13,109 nt of DNA from Nostoc sp. CHAB 5715 (GCF_020829685.1 NZ_JAIVFR010000070.1:1-13109); one strand, 5' to 3'. Counted from the first letter of the stretch, positions 6,477 through 13,038 are shown. A program made the numbers and translations. The notes: generated from the letters alone by a model not told the origin.

Positions 6477-8465
6477 TTAAAATCCAATTTCAATAGTCAA
6501 GCTGCGAATTTTTCCTGTATCTGCGTCAGCTTTATCTGCAACTTCCAGAGTCCAGGTTCCTTCGGGACTTTTACCTTTAAAGGCAGCAAGTTTAAGAGTA
6601 TTTATCTCGTCATAAGTTGTTTTAATATTATCTGTAGCTCCGCCCTGGCGATCGTGCAGAATTACAGGAAGTACGCCTGTTTGCACTGGGGGAAGGAGAG
6701 TAACTACAAGATCCCCAATAAAAGTATGTTCGATGTCTACATTAACTTTAATAGATTTTATCAGGCTGGTACTAGCGATCGCCAACGACAATGTTGATGT
6801 TTGTAAGTCGTTAATTGGGACATCTTGCACTGCCTTGAATGTGCTGATGGGTGATGTTTGCGGTGGCTTGGCTAGTTCCACAGCTTTGAGAGCATTGATT
6901 CGACCGTAACCGTAGAAGGGACTACGACCATTGGCATCATATTTACCTCCAGCTTGATCAATGCGATCGCAAGAGCGTTTAATAATATCTCGCACTTCGT
7001 CCCAACGCAGATTTGGGTTTCTAGCAATAATTAGGGCTGCTACACCAGCTGCACCTGGACAAGCACTGGAAGTTCCGCCGAATTGGTTCGTGTAGTTGCC
7101 TGGGACATCACCCAGATTCCGATTACCCGAATTATAGCCAACTACACCAGAGCGATCGCTTGTCCAAATTCCAGGGGTTTGAGAACTATCGCCATTATTG
7201 CTAGGAAAGGCACACCAGACAGCTTGACCAAAGTCACTGTAAGCGCTTCTCGTGCCGTAGTCGTTACAAGCTGCCACAGCAATCACCTTTTGGTAGCTGG
7301 CGTAGCCATCATTATCGACGCTTTCGTTACCATTGCCAGCCGCAAATAAAATTACACAGCCCTTACCGTTGCGTCCCTTATTAATTGCAAAGTCTATAGC
7401 AAGGCGTGTGGAGTCAGGCAGAGGTACTTTCTGGTTATGTACAGGATCGTTTCGCTCAAACCAAACACCGTCTGAGGGCCCCCAGCTACAAGAGATTACA
7501 TCAGCACCATTTTGAGCCGCCCAAACAAAAGCATCTGCTTCATCCTGCGACCCCAGCGCCGAAGCTAAACGAATCGGCATCAGCTTTGCACCCGGTGCTA
7601 CACCAGATGCACCAAAGTTGCCGTTTGCACAAGCTACTCCTGCACAGCCTGTCCCGTGGTTATTGTCGTTCCCCGGTCTGGGATTGTCAGTTTTACGTGT
7701 GACATCACGCGGGGCAACAATTTTTCCAGAGGACCGGAACTCTTCATGATCGAGATCCACACCGTCGTCAATAATTGCAATAATTGTCCCTGTGCCATCG
7801 CTCAACTTCCAAGCTGCCTCAACGTTGGCATGGGCATTAATTACCTTACCATTAATTGTTGTTTGCTTTAAGTGCCACTGCTGCGGAAAAACCTGACGTT
7901 GGCGTGATTCACGCACTAGTTCAGGATGGCACAGATCAACTGATTCTTCATTCAAAAGTCTCTCGGCGATGTCAAAGATGGCTATACCAATATTTGCAGA
8001 TGCACTGACAAAGTAAGCATTTGGTGCATATTCCAGTTGGCGTTTAATTGTTAAATTGTAACGTCTTAAGACCTCTTGGCAGACCGTTAACTCTTCTTCG
8101 CTATCGAATTTAAGGAAGAGGTTTTCGGTGTAAATTATAGGTTGTTGGGATACTGGATCGACAAGAACACGTCCGGCAAATTGGATTTCAGGCTCTTGCT
8201 TGAGAATTTCACGGGCGCGATCGCGCAAAGCGACACCTTCAGTGGGAACTTTCGCTCGCAAAATTTCTACACCCGCTTGCCGAAACCGTGTTGCTAACTC
8301 GAATTGATTAAGGATACTGCGAGCTGTGGGTGATACTGGTGCGACTTCAAAGGGTCTTGCACCGACAAGACCACTGCGGCTTTCGGTACGCACTACAACG
8401 TGTTCATCACTGATAGCAAGTTCATATTGTTGGCCATTCTGCCCACCATAGCGAACTTGAACCAT
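6477..8465 (-). CDS. prcA: Calcium-dependent subtilase-type protease PrcA with P-domain
   Basis: A 662-aa serine endopeptidase of family S8, matching the cyanobacterial calcium-dependent protease PrcA in length and architecture. The N-terminal region (about 1-195) is propeptide-like, including the QLEYAPNA segment at 143-150. The catalytic domain (about 196-530) shows the triad Asp233 (AIIDDGVDLDH), His270 (NNHGTGCAG) and Ser466 (GGTSSACPG), with the oxyanion Asn378 in AAGNGNE. The C-terminal region (about 545-662) is a proprotein-convertase P-domain, as in kexin/furin relatives, ending TLEVADKADADTGKIRSLTI. No signal peptide is seen, so the precursor may be cytoplasmic or exported atypically. 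The ribosome site AGGAG lies eight bases before the ATG. Family members prefer cleavage after Arg/Lys and need calcium (established for PrcA). It is flanked by compound repeats B1 and B2 and faces the orphan propeptide gene at 9086. Confidence 0.93.
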   Translation of the reverse strand: MVQVRYGGQNGQQYELAISDEHVVVRTESRSGLVGARPFEVAPVSPTARSILNQFELATRFRQAGVEILRAKVPTEGVALRDRAREILKQEPEIQFAGRVLVDPVSQQPIIYTENLFLKFDSEEELTVCQEVLRRYNLTIKRQLEYAPNAYFVSASANIGIAIFDIAERLLNEESVDLCHPELVRESRQRQVFPQQWHLKQTTINGKVINAHANVEAAWKLSDGTGTIIAIIDDGVDLDHEEFRSSGKIVAPRDVTRKTDNPRPGNDNNHGTGCAGVACANGNFGASGVAPGAKLMPIRLASALGSQDEADAFVWAAQNGADVISCSWGPSDGVWFERNDPVHNQKVPLPDSTRLAIDFAINKGRNGKGCVILFAAGNGNESVDNDGYASYQKVIAVAACNDYGTRSAYSDFGQAVWCAFPSNNGDSSQTPGIWTSDRSGVVGYNSGNRNLGDVPGNYTNQFGGTSSACPGAAGVAALIIARNPNLRWDEVRDIIKRSCDRIDQAGGKYDANGRSPFYGYGRINALKAVELAKPPQTSPISTFKAVQDVPINDLQTSTLSLAIASTSLIKSIKVNVDIEHTFIGDLVVTLLPPVQTGVLPVILHDRQGGATDNIKTTYDEINTLKLAAFKGKSPEGTWTLEVADKADADTGKIRSLTIEIGF

Positions 8466-8639
8466 AATTTTATCTCCTGGGATATTTGAAATATTACTAT
8501 CTTAAAAATTAGGCATTGGGATGGGAAAAACTGCATCATGCGTTGTGTTCTTGCAGCGTGCGCTTGGTATTTACGTTTAATTTATGGATGCTTCTGATTT
8601 CATCTGCTATATGTGTGTTACGGTTTAAAAAGATACAAC
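8466..8639. other. prcA leader region
   Basis: Contains the prcA ribosome site (minus strand AGGAG, about 8474-8478) and an A+T-rich stretch that should carry the prcA promoter, though no well-spaced -35/-10 pair stood out. No gene was seen. Confidence 0.5.
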
Positions 8640-8954
8640 TTACAGCAGTTTTCATGTATTTGAACCACATCTATCGTAGGGGTAAAGCGCATTGCTCATT
8701 GGTGTCAACTTAACGTAAAAGCCATGTCCCGCAAGGAACTGAAGTTCCTTGCTAATAGCGGAAGTCATCTGAAGATGACTAAATATAGCCAAAAATCTTT
8801 AGTCTACTTTAGTAGACTTTAGCTATGAGCCTTGAACTTTAGTTCTAGGCGGGCGTGGAAGCCAACAGATAAGCGATTTTTAGCTTAAGTTGACACCAAT
8901 GAGCAATGCGCTTTACCCCTACTGCGTGGTCTATTTACCTGAAAATAGCTGTAA
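8640..8954 (-). mobile_element. Compound inverted-repeat element B2 (upstream of prcA)
   Basis: Same three-layer structure as the element at 6008. The shell begins TTACAGCAGTTTTCATG at 8640 and ends CCTGAAAATAGCTGTAA at 8954, in the same direction as B1. The 38-bp arms at 8676-8713 and 8885-8922 are perfectly complementary. The core (8714-8884) is the reverse complement of the B1 core with scattered differences; it carries the CAAGGAACT, AGTCATCT and AGTCTACT hairpins and a GAACT/AGTTC stem where B1 has GAAAT/ATTTC. The minus label refers to the core only. Confidence 0.85.
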
Positions 8955-9085
8955 ACAGAATTTAATCTATCTAAGTTCATACAAGCCTTTGATTCGTCTT
9001 TCCAGAAAAGAGGGATTCGAGGTCAGGCTGTTTTACGAATCTTCAATATGAATAAAGGCGTATAGCTTGCATTCCGATAGAAGAT

Positions 9086-9937
9086 TTGTATTCCATACCA
9101 TTGAAAAACGCTATAACATCATTAGAACTTGAAAAAATGTTTTATTTCCCGGCAGAGTATTTTCTACAGGTGTACTCTTTACCCCTGATTCCTGAAGTGA
9201 GATTTCAAAAAGATTACTTTTCTGAGTATCCTGAACAAATTCGCGTAGGCATCGCTGCCAACGCCGGGCTACGACTACGTACTGCTGTATCTTACACTCG
9301 TAAGCCTGGATATTATGCAATACATTACAATCAACCCAAGACCCTAGTAACAGGAGCAATTTTACAACTTAACGATGGTAAAATAGCAGTTTTTCCAGGC
9401 GAACCCAATCACTCAGAACAGGGAACACTAAGTCCAATTTACACATTACAACCAAATGGTTCGGTAGCAGTACCAACCGGGCTTGTTTTCATCCGCTTTG
9501 CTGAAGGCGTTGATGTGAAGTCGCAGCGCGAGGTAATTAATCGAGCGGGTTACGAAGTAGCGCAAAGCCTTGACTATGCACCTCACACCGCTTGGTTGCG
9601 TGCCCAATCAGGTAATATTGCAGATGCGATCGCCAGGATTCCTCAGTTAGAAGCGATACCTAAAGTTGAAAATATCGAACTTCAGATGCTTATGGAAAGA
9701 GGTTTGAGGCTAGAGCGAGAAAACCCAGATACACCAAGCGGTTTCCAATCCAAAATCGTTCGATGGTTCCTGAGCGAAGTCGTTCGCGTAGCGTCCCGCA
9801 GGGAAGGACTGAGCGAAGTCGTTCGCGTAGCGTCCCGCAGGGAAGGACTGAGCGAACGCGAGTGCGTCTCCAAGAGTTGCCGAAGTCTAAAATCCAAAAT
9901 CCAAAATGGTATAACCTTTTGCGATCGCCAGTACTGA
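9086..9937 (+). CDS. Orphan subtilase-propeptide-like protein
   Basis: About 283 aa with no protease domain. Residues about 128-206 (from PTGLVFIRFAEGVD through SLDYAPHTAWLRAQSGNIADA to LMER) align by eye with the PrcA propeptide region 111-187 (FLKFDSEEE, QLEYAPNAYFVSASANIG), sharing the L-x-Y-A-P core and the same length and layout. This suggests a free propeptide that could act as a folding helper or inhibitor of a subtilase in trans (inference). The N-terminal part (1-120) is unrecognised. The start is uncertain: the TTG at 9086 opens the frame, the first ATG is at 9137, and neither has a good ribosome site. From about residue 229 the protein is encoded by a 39-bp dispersed repeat (13-residue unit LSEVVRVASRREG twice), so the native C-terminus was probably lost or extended. 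It lies 65 bases upstream of the Rieske gene. Confidence 0.65.
   Translation: MYSIPLKNAITSLELEKMFYFPAEYFLQVYSLPLIPEVRFQKDYFSEYPEQIRVGIAANAGLRLRTAVSYTRKPGYYAIHYNQPKTLVTGAILQLNDGKIAVFPGEPNHSEQGTLSPIYTLQPNGSVAVPTGLVFIRFAEGVDVKSQREVINRAGYEVAQSLDYAPHTAWLRAQSGNIADAIARIPQLEAIPKVENIELQMLMERGLRLERENPDTPSGFQSKIVRWFLSEVVRVASRREGLSEVVRVASRREGLSERECVSKSCRSLKSKIQNGITFCDRQY
9771..9862. repeat. 39-bp tandem repeat within the 3' end of the orphan gene
   Basis: Two perfect 39-base units (9771-9809 and 9810-9848), each starting TGAGCGAAGTCGTTCGCG, plus a partial third from 9849. The length is a multiple of three, so the host frame stays open. The unit contains the CGCGTAGC string common to other dispersed repeats here (for example near 185). 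Confidence 0.9.
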
Positions 9938-9985
9938 AAGGCGATCGCAGTGGTAACAATTGCGAGAAACTGAAAGCAGATTAAT

Positions 9986-9996
9986 TAGGAGAGGAG
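9986..9996 (+). promoter_or_regulatory. Strong ribosome binding site of the Rieske gene
   Basis: AGGAGAGGAG offers two overlapping Shine-Dalgarno matches; the second lies about seven bases before the ATG at 10003 and fixes that start. Confidence 0.7.
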
Positions 9997-10002
9997 AACC
10001 TA

Positions 10003-10362
10003 ATGAGTTGGACTAAAGTTCTTGCAGTCGAAGCACTTTCCCCAGGTACGCGACAAGTGGTGAAAGTTGGCAACCGGAAAATTCTGGTTTTGAACCACGA
10101 AAATCAGCTTTATGCTGTAGATAACAACTGTCCCCACTTAAAATTACCGTTGAAAAGTGGAAAAATCACTGAAGATGGGGCAATAGTTTGTACCTTCCAT
10201 CGCAGTGCTTTTGACCTGCGGACTGGTGAGGTACAAGGCTGGTGTTCCTGGCCACCTGGTGTAGGTAAAGTACTCTCAATGGTTTCGCCACAAAAAGCAT
10301 TGCCAGTATTTCCTATTCGTGTGGAAGAAGGCAGTATTTGGGTTGATGTACAAGAGGAATAG
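10003..10362 (+). CDS. Rieske [2Fe-2S] ferredoxin-like protein
   Basis: A 119-aa single-domain soluble Rieske protein. The cluster ligands are visible as CPH (Cys43, His45) and CTFH (Cys63, His66), followed by RSAFDLRTGEVQGW as in the Rieske family. It lacks a membrane anchor or signal peptide, so it resembles the ferredoxin-type Rieske proteins and NirD-like small subunits rather than the cytochrome b6f PetC. It would shuttle electrons to an oxygenase or reductase in the cytoplasm, but no partner enzyme is encoded nearby, so the partner is unknown. The start follows a strong ribosome site. A clear intrinsic terminator lies about 155 bases downstream, beyond a repeat shell, so it may be expressed alone or with the upstream orphan gene. 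Confidence 0.9.
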   Translation: MSWTKVLAVEALSPGTRQVVKVGNRKILVLNHENQLYAVDNNCPHLKLPLKSGKITEDGAIVCTFHRSAFDLRTGEVQGWCSWPPGVGKVLSMVSPQKALPVFPIRVEEGSIWVDVQEE

Positions 10363-10414
10363 CGCCCTCTGGCTGAATTTCTTGCAATATATTAGCCTAT
10401 CTATTTTTTAGGAG

Positions 10415-10512
10415 TTACAGCATTTTTCAGGTATTTAGACCACAGATGAGACGGGGAGTGGGGAGTGGGGAGTAGGGAGTGGTGTAGTTCAATTACTTGA
10501 AAAGCGCTGTAA
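10415..10512. mobile_element. B-type outer shell carrying heptamer repeats instead of a core
   Basis: Begins TTACAGCATTTTTCAGG and ends CTTGAAAAGCGCTGTAA, imperfect inverted repeats of the same type as the shells of B1 and B2. Instead of the armed four-hairpin core, the middle carries a heptamer array (10453-10480). It is 98 bp in all. Confidence 0.65.
10453..10480. repeat. Heptanucleotide STRR, four units
   Basis: GGGGAGT three times, then AGGGAGT. Same class as the arrays at 33 and 12856, here sitting inside a repeat shell. Confidence 0.85.
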
Positions 10513-10517
10513 GCGAC

Positions 10518-10552
10518 AAAAACCCCAGCCGATAAATTTAGCTGGGGTTTTT
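10518..10552. terminator. Intrinsic terminator, bidirectional form
   Basis: AAAAACCCCAGC (10518-10529) is perfectly complementary to GCTGGGGTTTTT (10541-10552) around an 11-base loop, with a T-run on the + strand and an A-run that becomes a T-run on the minus strand. It terminates the Rieske transcript and could also serve the minus-strand hsp20 remnant. Confidence 0.9.
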
Positions 10553-10620
10553 CTCAAAATGCAACTATTTCAGAGATATAAGAACTATTGAATGAGAGAG
10601 AACATTTTCTCAAGTAGCTT

Positions 10621-10751
10621 ATATCATGTCCGATAAATTACTTGTGATAAGTCAAAAGCGAGTGGAACGAAGTGAAACGAAGCAATCACAACGTCTGGAG
10701 CGATTGCTTCACTCCGTTCGCAATTGACTTGTGTTTAACCGGACGTGATAT
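10621..10751 (-). mobile_element. 131-bp MITE-like element (copy A3), inverted relative to 5393
   Basis: Starts ATATCATGTCCGATAAATT and ends CCGGACGTGATAT. Its reverse complement is identical over all 131 bases to 5393-5523. Its right tip touches the stop codon of the hsp20 remnant on the minus strand, so the stop (TAA, 10751-10753) may be partly donated by the element or its target duplication. Confidence 0.85.
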
Positions 10752-11134
10752 TAAACGTTTTGTTGTGATGTAATGTTGGGTTGTGTATTACCATTTCCAG
10801 CTTCTATAGAAGCTGTAGTACTTTGAGAGTGGCCTAAATTGACTTTGAATACCTTGTTTTGCTCTTGCTCCAGTTTAGGTAAAGTCAGAATTAAAATTCC
10901 ATCTTTCATGTCTGCCTTAACTTGTTGATTCTGAACTTTGCTTGGTAGAGGAACTACTCTAGTAAAGTTGCCATACCGGAATTCAGAATGAACTTTAGCG
11001 TTAGATTCGGAATGTTTTTCGTAACGATGCTCACCAGCAATTGAAACTGCATCTTGAGTAACTTGAACATCCAGGTTTTTAGCTTCCACGCCTGGAATTT
11101 CAACTCTTAATACGAACTCTGAACCATTGTAGGG
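10751..11134 (-). pseudogene. 5'-truncated hsp20 (small heat-shock protein) remnant
   Basis: The frame encodes the alpha-crystallin domain of an Hsp20 chaperone: upstream in-frame codons read YNGSEFVLRVEIPGVEAKN, then LDVQVTQDAVSIAGEH, SEFRYGNFTRVVPLPSKVQ and the A-x-x-x-x-G-I-L motif ADMKDGILILTLPK, ending KVFKVNLG and a Gln/Asn/Thr-rich tail. Full-length cyanobacterial Hsp20 proteins have about 45 further residues before this point, starting near MALVRW. Here the frame hits a stop at 11135-11137 and no such sequence is found up to 11417. A GTG at 11087-11089 could start a 112-aa product, but it would lack the first strand and N-terminal arm needed for oligomer assembly. The remnant lies between a four-hairpin element (11157-11276) and MITE copy A3. 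I call it a pseudogene, though a short product cannot be excluded. Confidence 0.7.
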
Positions 11135-11156
11135 CTATTTCGTTCTAGACATAAAC

Positions 11157-11276
11157 CGCCCAGAACTAAAGTTCCTCTCTTACAGCTAAAGTCCGTTTTA
11201 ACGGACTATAACCTTTTCTCAGTCGTCTTTAGACGACTTTCGCTATTAGACTCAGAATTCATTCTGAGGCTGCCCA
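11157..11276 (+). repeat. Four-hairpin element C, relative of the B-element core
   Basis: Four short perfect hairpins in the same order and spacing as the B1 core: GAACT/AGTTC (11163-11174), AGTCCGTT/AACGGACT (11190-11207), AGTCGTCT/AGACGACT (11221-11238) and CTCAGAAT/ATTCTGAG (11251-11268). Linkers such as AGCTAAAGTC and GACTTTCGCTATTAG are shared with B1/B2, but most stem bases differ while pairing is kept. The 38-bp arms of B1/B2 are absent. Confidence 0.75.
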
Positions 11277-11423
11277 TTTTTCAGCTACCTCCGTCAATGT
11301 ATTTTACGTATTTTCACTGAATTAGATTGCGTTATAAATTTGTGCAAATGGGGAACTCTATGATTAGAGATCAATCGTTGAAATTATTCTTTTGTTTGGA
11401 ATACCCACAAGAGGCGCTTGTTA

Positions 11424-12050
11424 ATGATTAGTATAATTACACCAGTTTATAACGGTGAGAAATTCATAGAATCTTGCATTCAAGTTGTCATTGACCAAAA
11501 CTGTTTAGAAGTGGAGCATATCATTGTCGATGGAGGTTCAAGCGACAAGACAGTAGACATTATTAAGGATAAAGCCAATCAATATCCCCACATTCGCTGG
11601 ATTAGTGAAAAGGATCGAGGACAATCTGATGCTATCAATAAAGGAATTGCTATAGCACAAGGACAGATTGTTGGTGTTTTAAATGTTGATGATTTTTATG
11701 AAATAAACGTTCTTAACCGCATTTGTGAAATTTTCCAAACTTTACCAGAGCCTAGCTTGATTGTTGGCAACTGTAAAGTTTGCAATCAAAAAGGTAAACT
11801 AATTTATATTAACAAACCTAGCAGATTACGGACGATTGATTTACTGTTAGAAAGGCGAGTTAATGAAGATGGAATTATCGATGCTTCTTTTCCAGTAAAT
11901 CCATCTGCTTACTTCTATCACAAATCATTGCATCAGCAAATCGGACTCTATAAAGTAGAAGATCATTATGTAATGGATGTAGATTTCCTTTTGAAAGCGG
12001 TTAGGTCATCTCATGTTAAAGGCAGGGCTGTTTCATTCCACAAAAGATAA
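11424..12050 (+). CDS. Glycosyltransferase family 2, C-terminally shortened
   Basis: A 208-aa GT-A fold glycosyltransferase that would transfer a sugar from a nucleotide donor, probably in polysaccharide or glycolipid synthesis. It starts MISIITPVYNGEKF, then HIIVDGGSSDKT (Asp36, Asp41), EKDRGQSDA, and the metal-binding DXD-type motif NVDDFY (Asp89, Asp90). The segment VNPSAYFYHKSLHQQIGLY and VMDVDFLLKAV follow as in related proteins. Related full-length enzymes carry roughly 60-80 more residues after this helix, so the protein ends early, in RSSHVKGRAVSFHKR. A MITE begins at 12061, 11 bases past the stop, and is the likely cause. The ATG at 11424 with GAGG at 11411-11414 is preferred over the TTG at 11418. 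Activity is doubtful. Confidence 0.8.
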   Translation: MISIITPVYNGEKFIESCIQVVIDQNCLEVEHIIVDGGSSDKTVDIIKDKANQYPHIRWISEKDRGQSDAINKGIAIAQGQIVGVLNVDDFYEINVLNRICEIFQTLPEPSLIVGNCKVCNQKGKLIYINKPSRLRTIDLLLERRVNEDGIIDASFPVNPSAYFYHKSLHQQIGLYKVEDHYVMDVDFLLKAVRSSHVKGRAVSFHKR

Positions 12051-12060
12051 GAGTTTGTCA

Positions 12061-12244
12061 ATATAGCAATCCTAAATGAGTCGTGAAAAATACAGATAAG
12101 GAAACGAACCGCCCTTCGGGTTCACCAGTCGCCTACGGCGGGAAACCCGCCTACAGCGCTGGTTCACCAAGAACGCCAAGGACGCAAAGATAAGAAAGAA
12201 AAAAGAGATATATAATTTTCACAAATGATTTAGGACTGCTATAT
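12061..12244. mobile_element. MITE-like element D with ATATAGCARTCCTAAAT ends
   Basis: Left end ATATAGCAATCCTAAAT (12061-12077) and right end ATTTAGGACTGCTATAT (12228-12244) are inverted repeats with one mismatch, and the similarity continues inward (GTGAAAAAT against GTGAAAATT). The interior has hairpins, notably GGCGGG (12137-12142) with CCCGCC (12146-12151) nested in ACCAG (12124-12128) with CTGGT (12159-12163). No gene is inside. It follows directly on the truncated glycosyltransferase. Confidence 0.75.
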
Positions 12245-12360
12245 CATTCCTTTATTGTGGCACATTTGAATGTGGCACAACCAGCTGAAATTTCACTGGA
12301 ATTTTTTCATTAGAATATGTATATATCATTACTAATCTAACAGCCTGTTGGAGGGCTACT

Positions 12361-12852
12361 ATGAAATACTGTCGCCCCCGACTTAACTTTAGCGGTGGCT
12401 GGTTGCTGGCTATACTTGCCGCTATCACAGCTTTGCCTGTAATAGCAGAGACAGCGAATTTTGGTACTTTCACCTTGTCAACAAACTTTAATCCAGGACA
12501 AGGAACAGTGCAGGGGTTTACAGGTGGTTCTTACTCATTGTCTGCCATAAGTAACCGCGATCGCGATCAAAAAGTCTGTATTGGCTTTGCCGATCCCAAT
12601 CCAGATCATATTATGGTTTTGGAAAAGGACTTTCCCCAGATGACAATACAAGTCGATAGCAAGGGCAATGACACCACTTTACTGATCCAAGGGCCAGATA
12701 AAACTACGATTCGTTGCGGCGATGACACTGGTAAAAGTAAAGATGCTAGCGTTAGCGATCGCAATTGGAAAACTGGCAAGTATCTGATTTGGGTAGGTAC
12801 ATTTAATCCTGGGGCCAAGCACGATTACACTTTGAAAGTGGAGCAGCAGTGA
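12361..12852 (+). CDS. Exported small protein resembling a PPC-type beta domain
   Basis: A 163-aa protein with a clear signal peptide: basic MKYCRPRLNF, a hydrophobic run GWLLAILAAITALP, and a likely cleavage site after Ala29 (VIA-ET). The mature part is beta-rich and recalls the bacterial pre-peptidase C-terminal (PPC) fold: TLLIQGPDKTTIRCGDD (about 106-122) and WKTGKYLIWVGTF with DYTLKV at the end. Cys73 and Cys119 could form a disulfide in the periplasm. Resemblance to PPC is by eye and no catalytic domain is attached, so a binding or structural role in the periplasm or outside is only a guess. The ribosome site GGAGG (12350-12354) fixes the ATG. Two HIP1 sites lie within it. It is followed at once by heptamer repeats. 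Confidence 0.75.
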   Translation: MKYCRPRLNFSGGWLLAILAAITALPVIAETANFGTFTLSTNFNPGQGTVQGFTGGSYSLSAISNRDRDQKVCIGFADPNPDHIMVLEKDFPQMTIQVDSKGNDTTLLIQGPDKTTIRCGDDTGKSKDASVSDRNWKTGKYLIWVGTFNPGAKHDYTLKVEQQ

Positions 12853-12855
12853 AGT

Positions 12856-12932
12856 GGGGAGTGGGGAGTGGGGAGTGGGGAGTGGGGAGTTAGGAGTTAG
12901 GAGTTAGGAGTTAGGAGTTAGGAGTTAGGAGT
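12856..12932. repeat. Heptanucleotide STRRs: five GGGGAGT then six TAGGAGT
   Basis: Perfect arrays of GGGGAGT (12856-12890) and TAGGAGT (12891-12932) in direct continuation, starting four bases after the stop codon of the exported protein. The G-rich half has five runs of four G separated by three bases, a strong G-quadruplex pattern on the + strand. Confidence 0.95.
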
Positions 12933-12961
12933 TAGGTATTGTGTATTGGGAAGAATTTATG

Positions 12962-13038
12962 CCCAATGCCCAATGCCCAATGCCCAATGCCCAATGCCCA
13001 ATGCCCAATGCCCAATGCCCAATGCCCCATTCCCCATT
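12962..13038. repeat. Heptanucleotide STRR: nine CCCAATG then CCCCATT
   Basis: Nine perfect CCCAATG units (12962-13024) followed by degenerate CCCCATT-like units. It is a second, unrelated heptamer family 30 bases after the first. The remainder, 13039-13109, shows no feature. Confidence 0.95.

Noticed and set aside
6465..6797. Plus-strand open frames inside prcA (also at 7083, 7333, 7406, 7656)
   Set aside because: They lie antisense to a well-supported 662-aa protease and have no family features.
8516..8713. 65-aa plus-strand frame upstream of the orphan gene
   Set aside because: It runs into the shell and arm of repeat B2 and has no protein-like features.
9682..9984. Alternative frames through the 39-bp repeat on both strands
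   Set aside because: Frames stay open because the repeat lacks stops; sequences are low complexity (RSRSVPQGRTE, SLSPSLRDATRTT) and have no ribosome sites.
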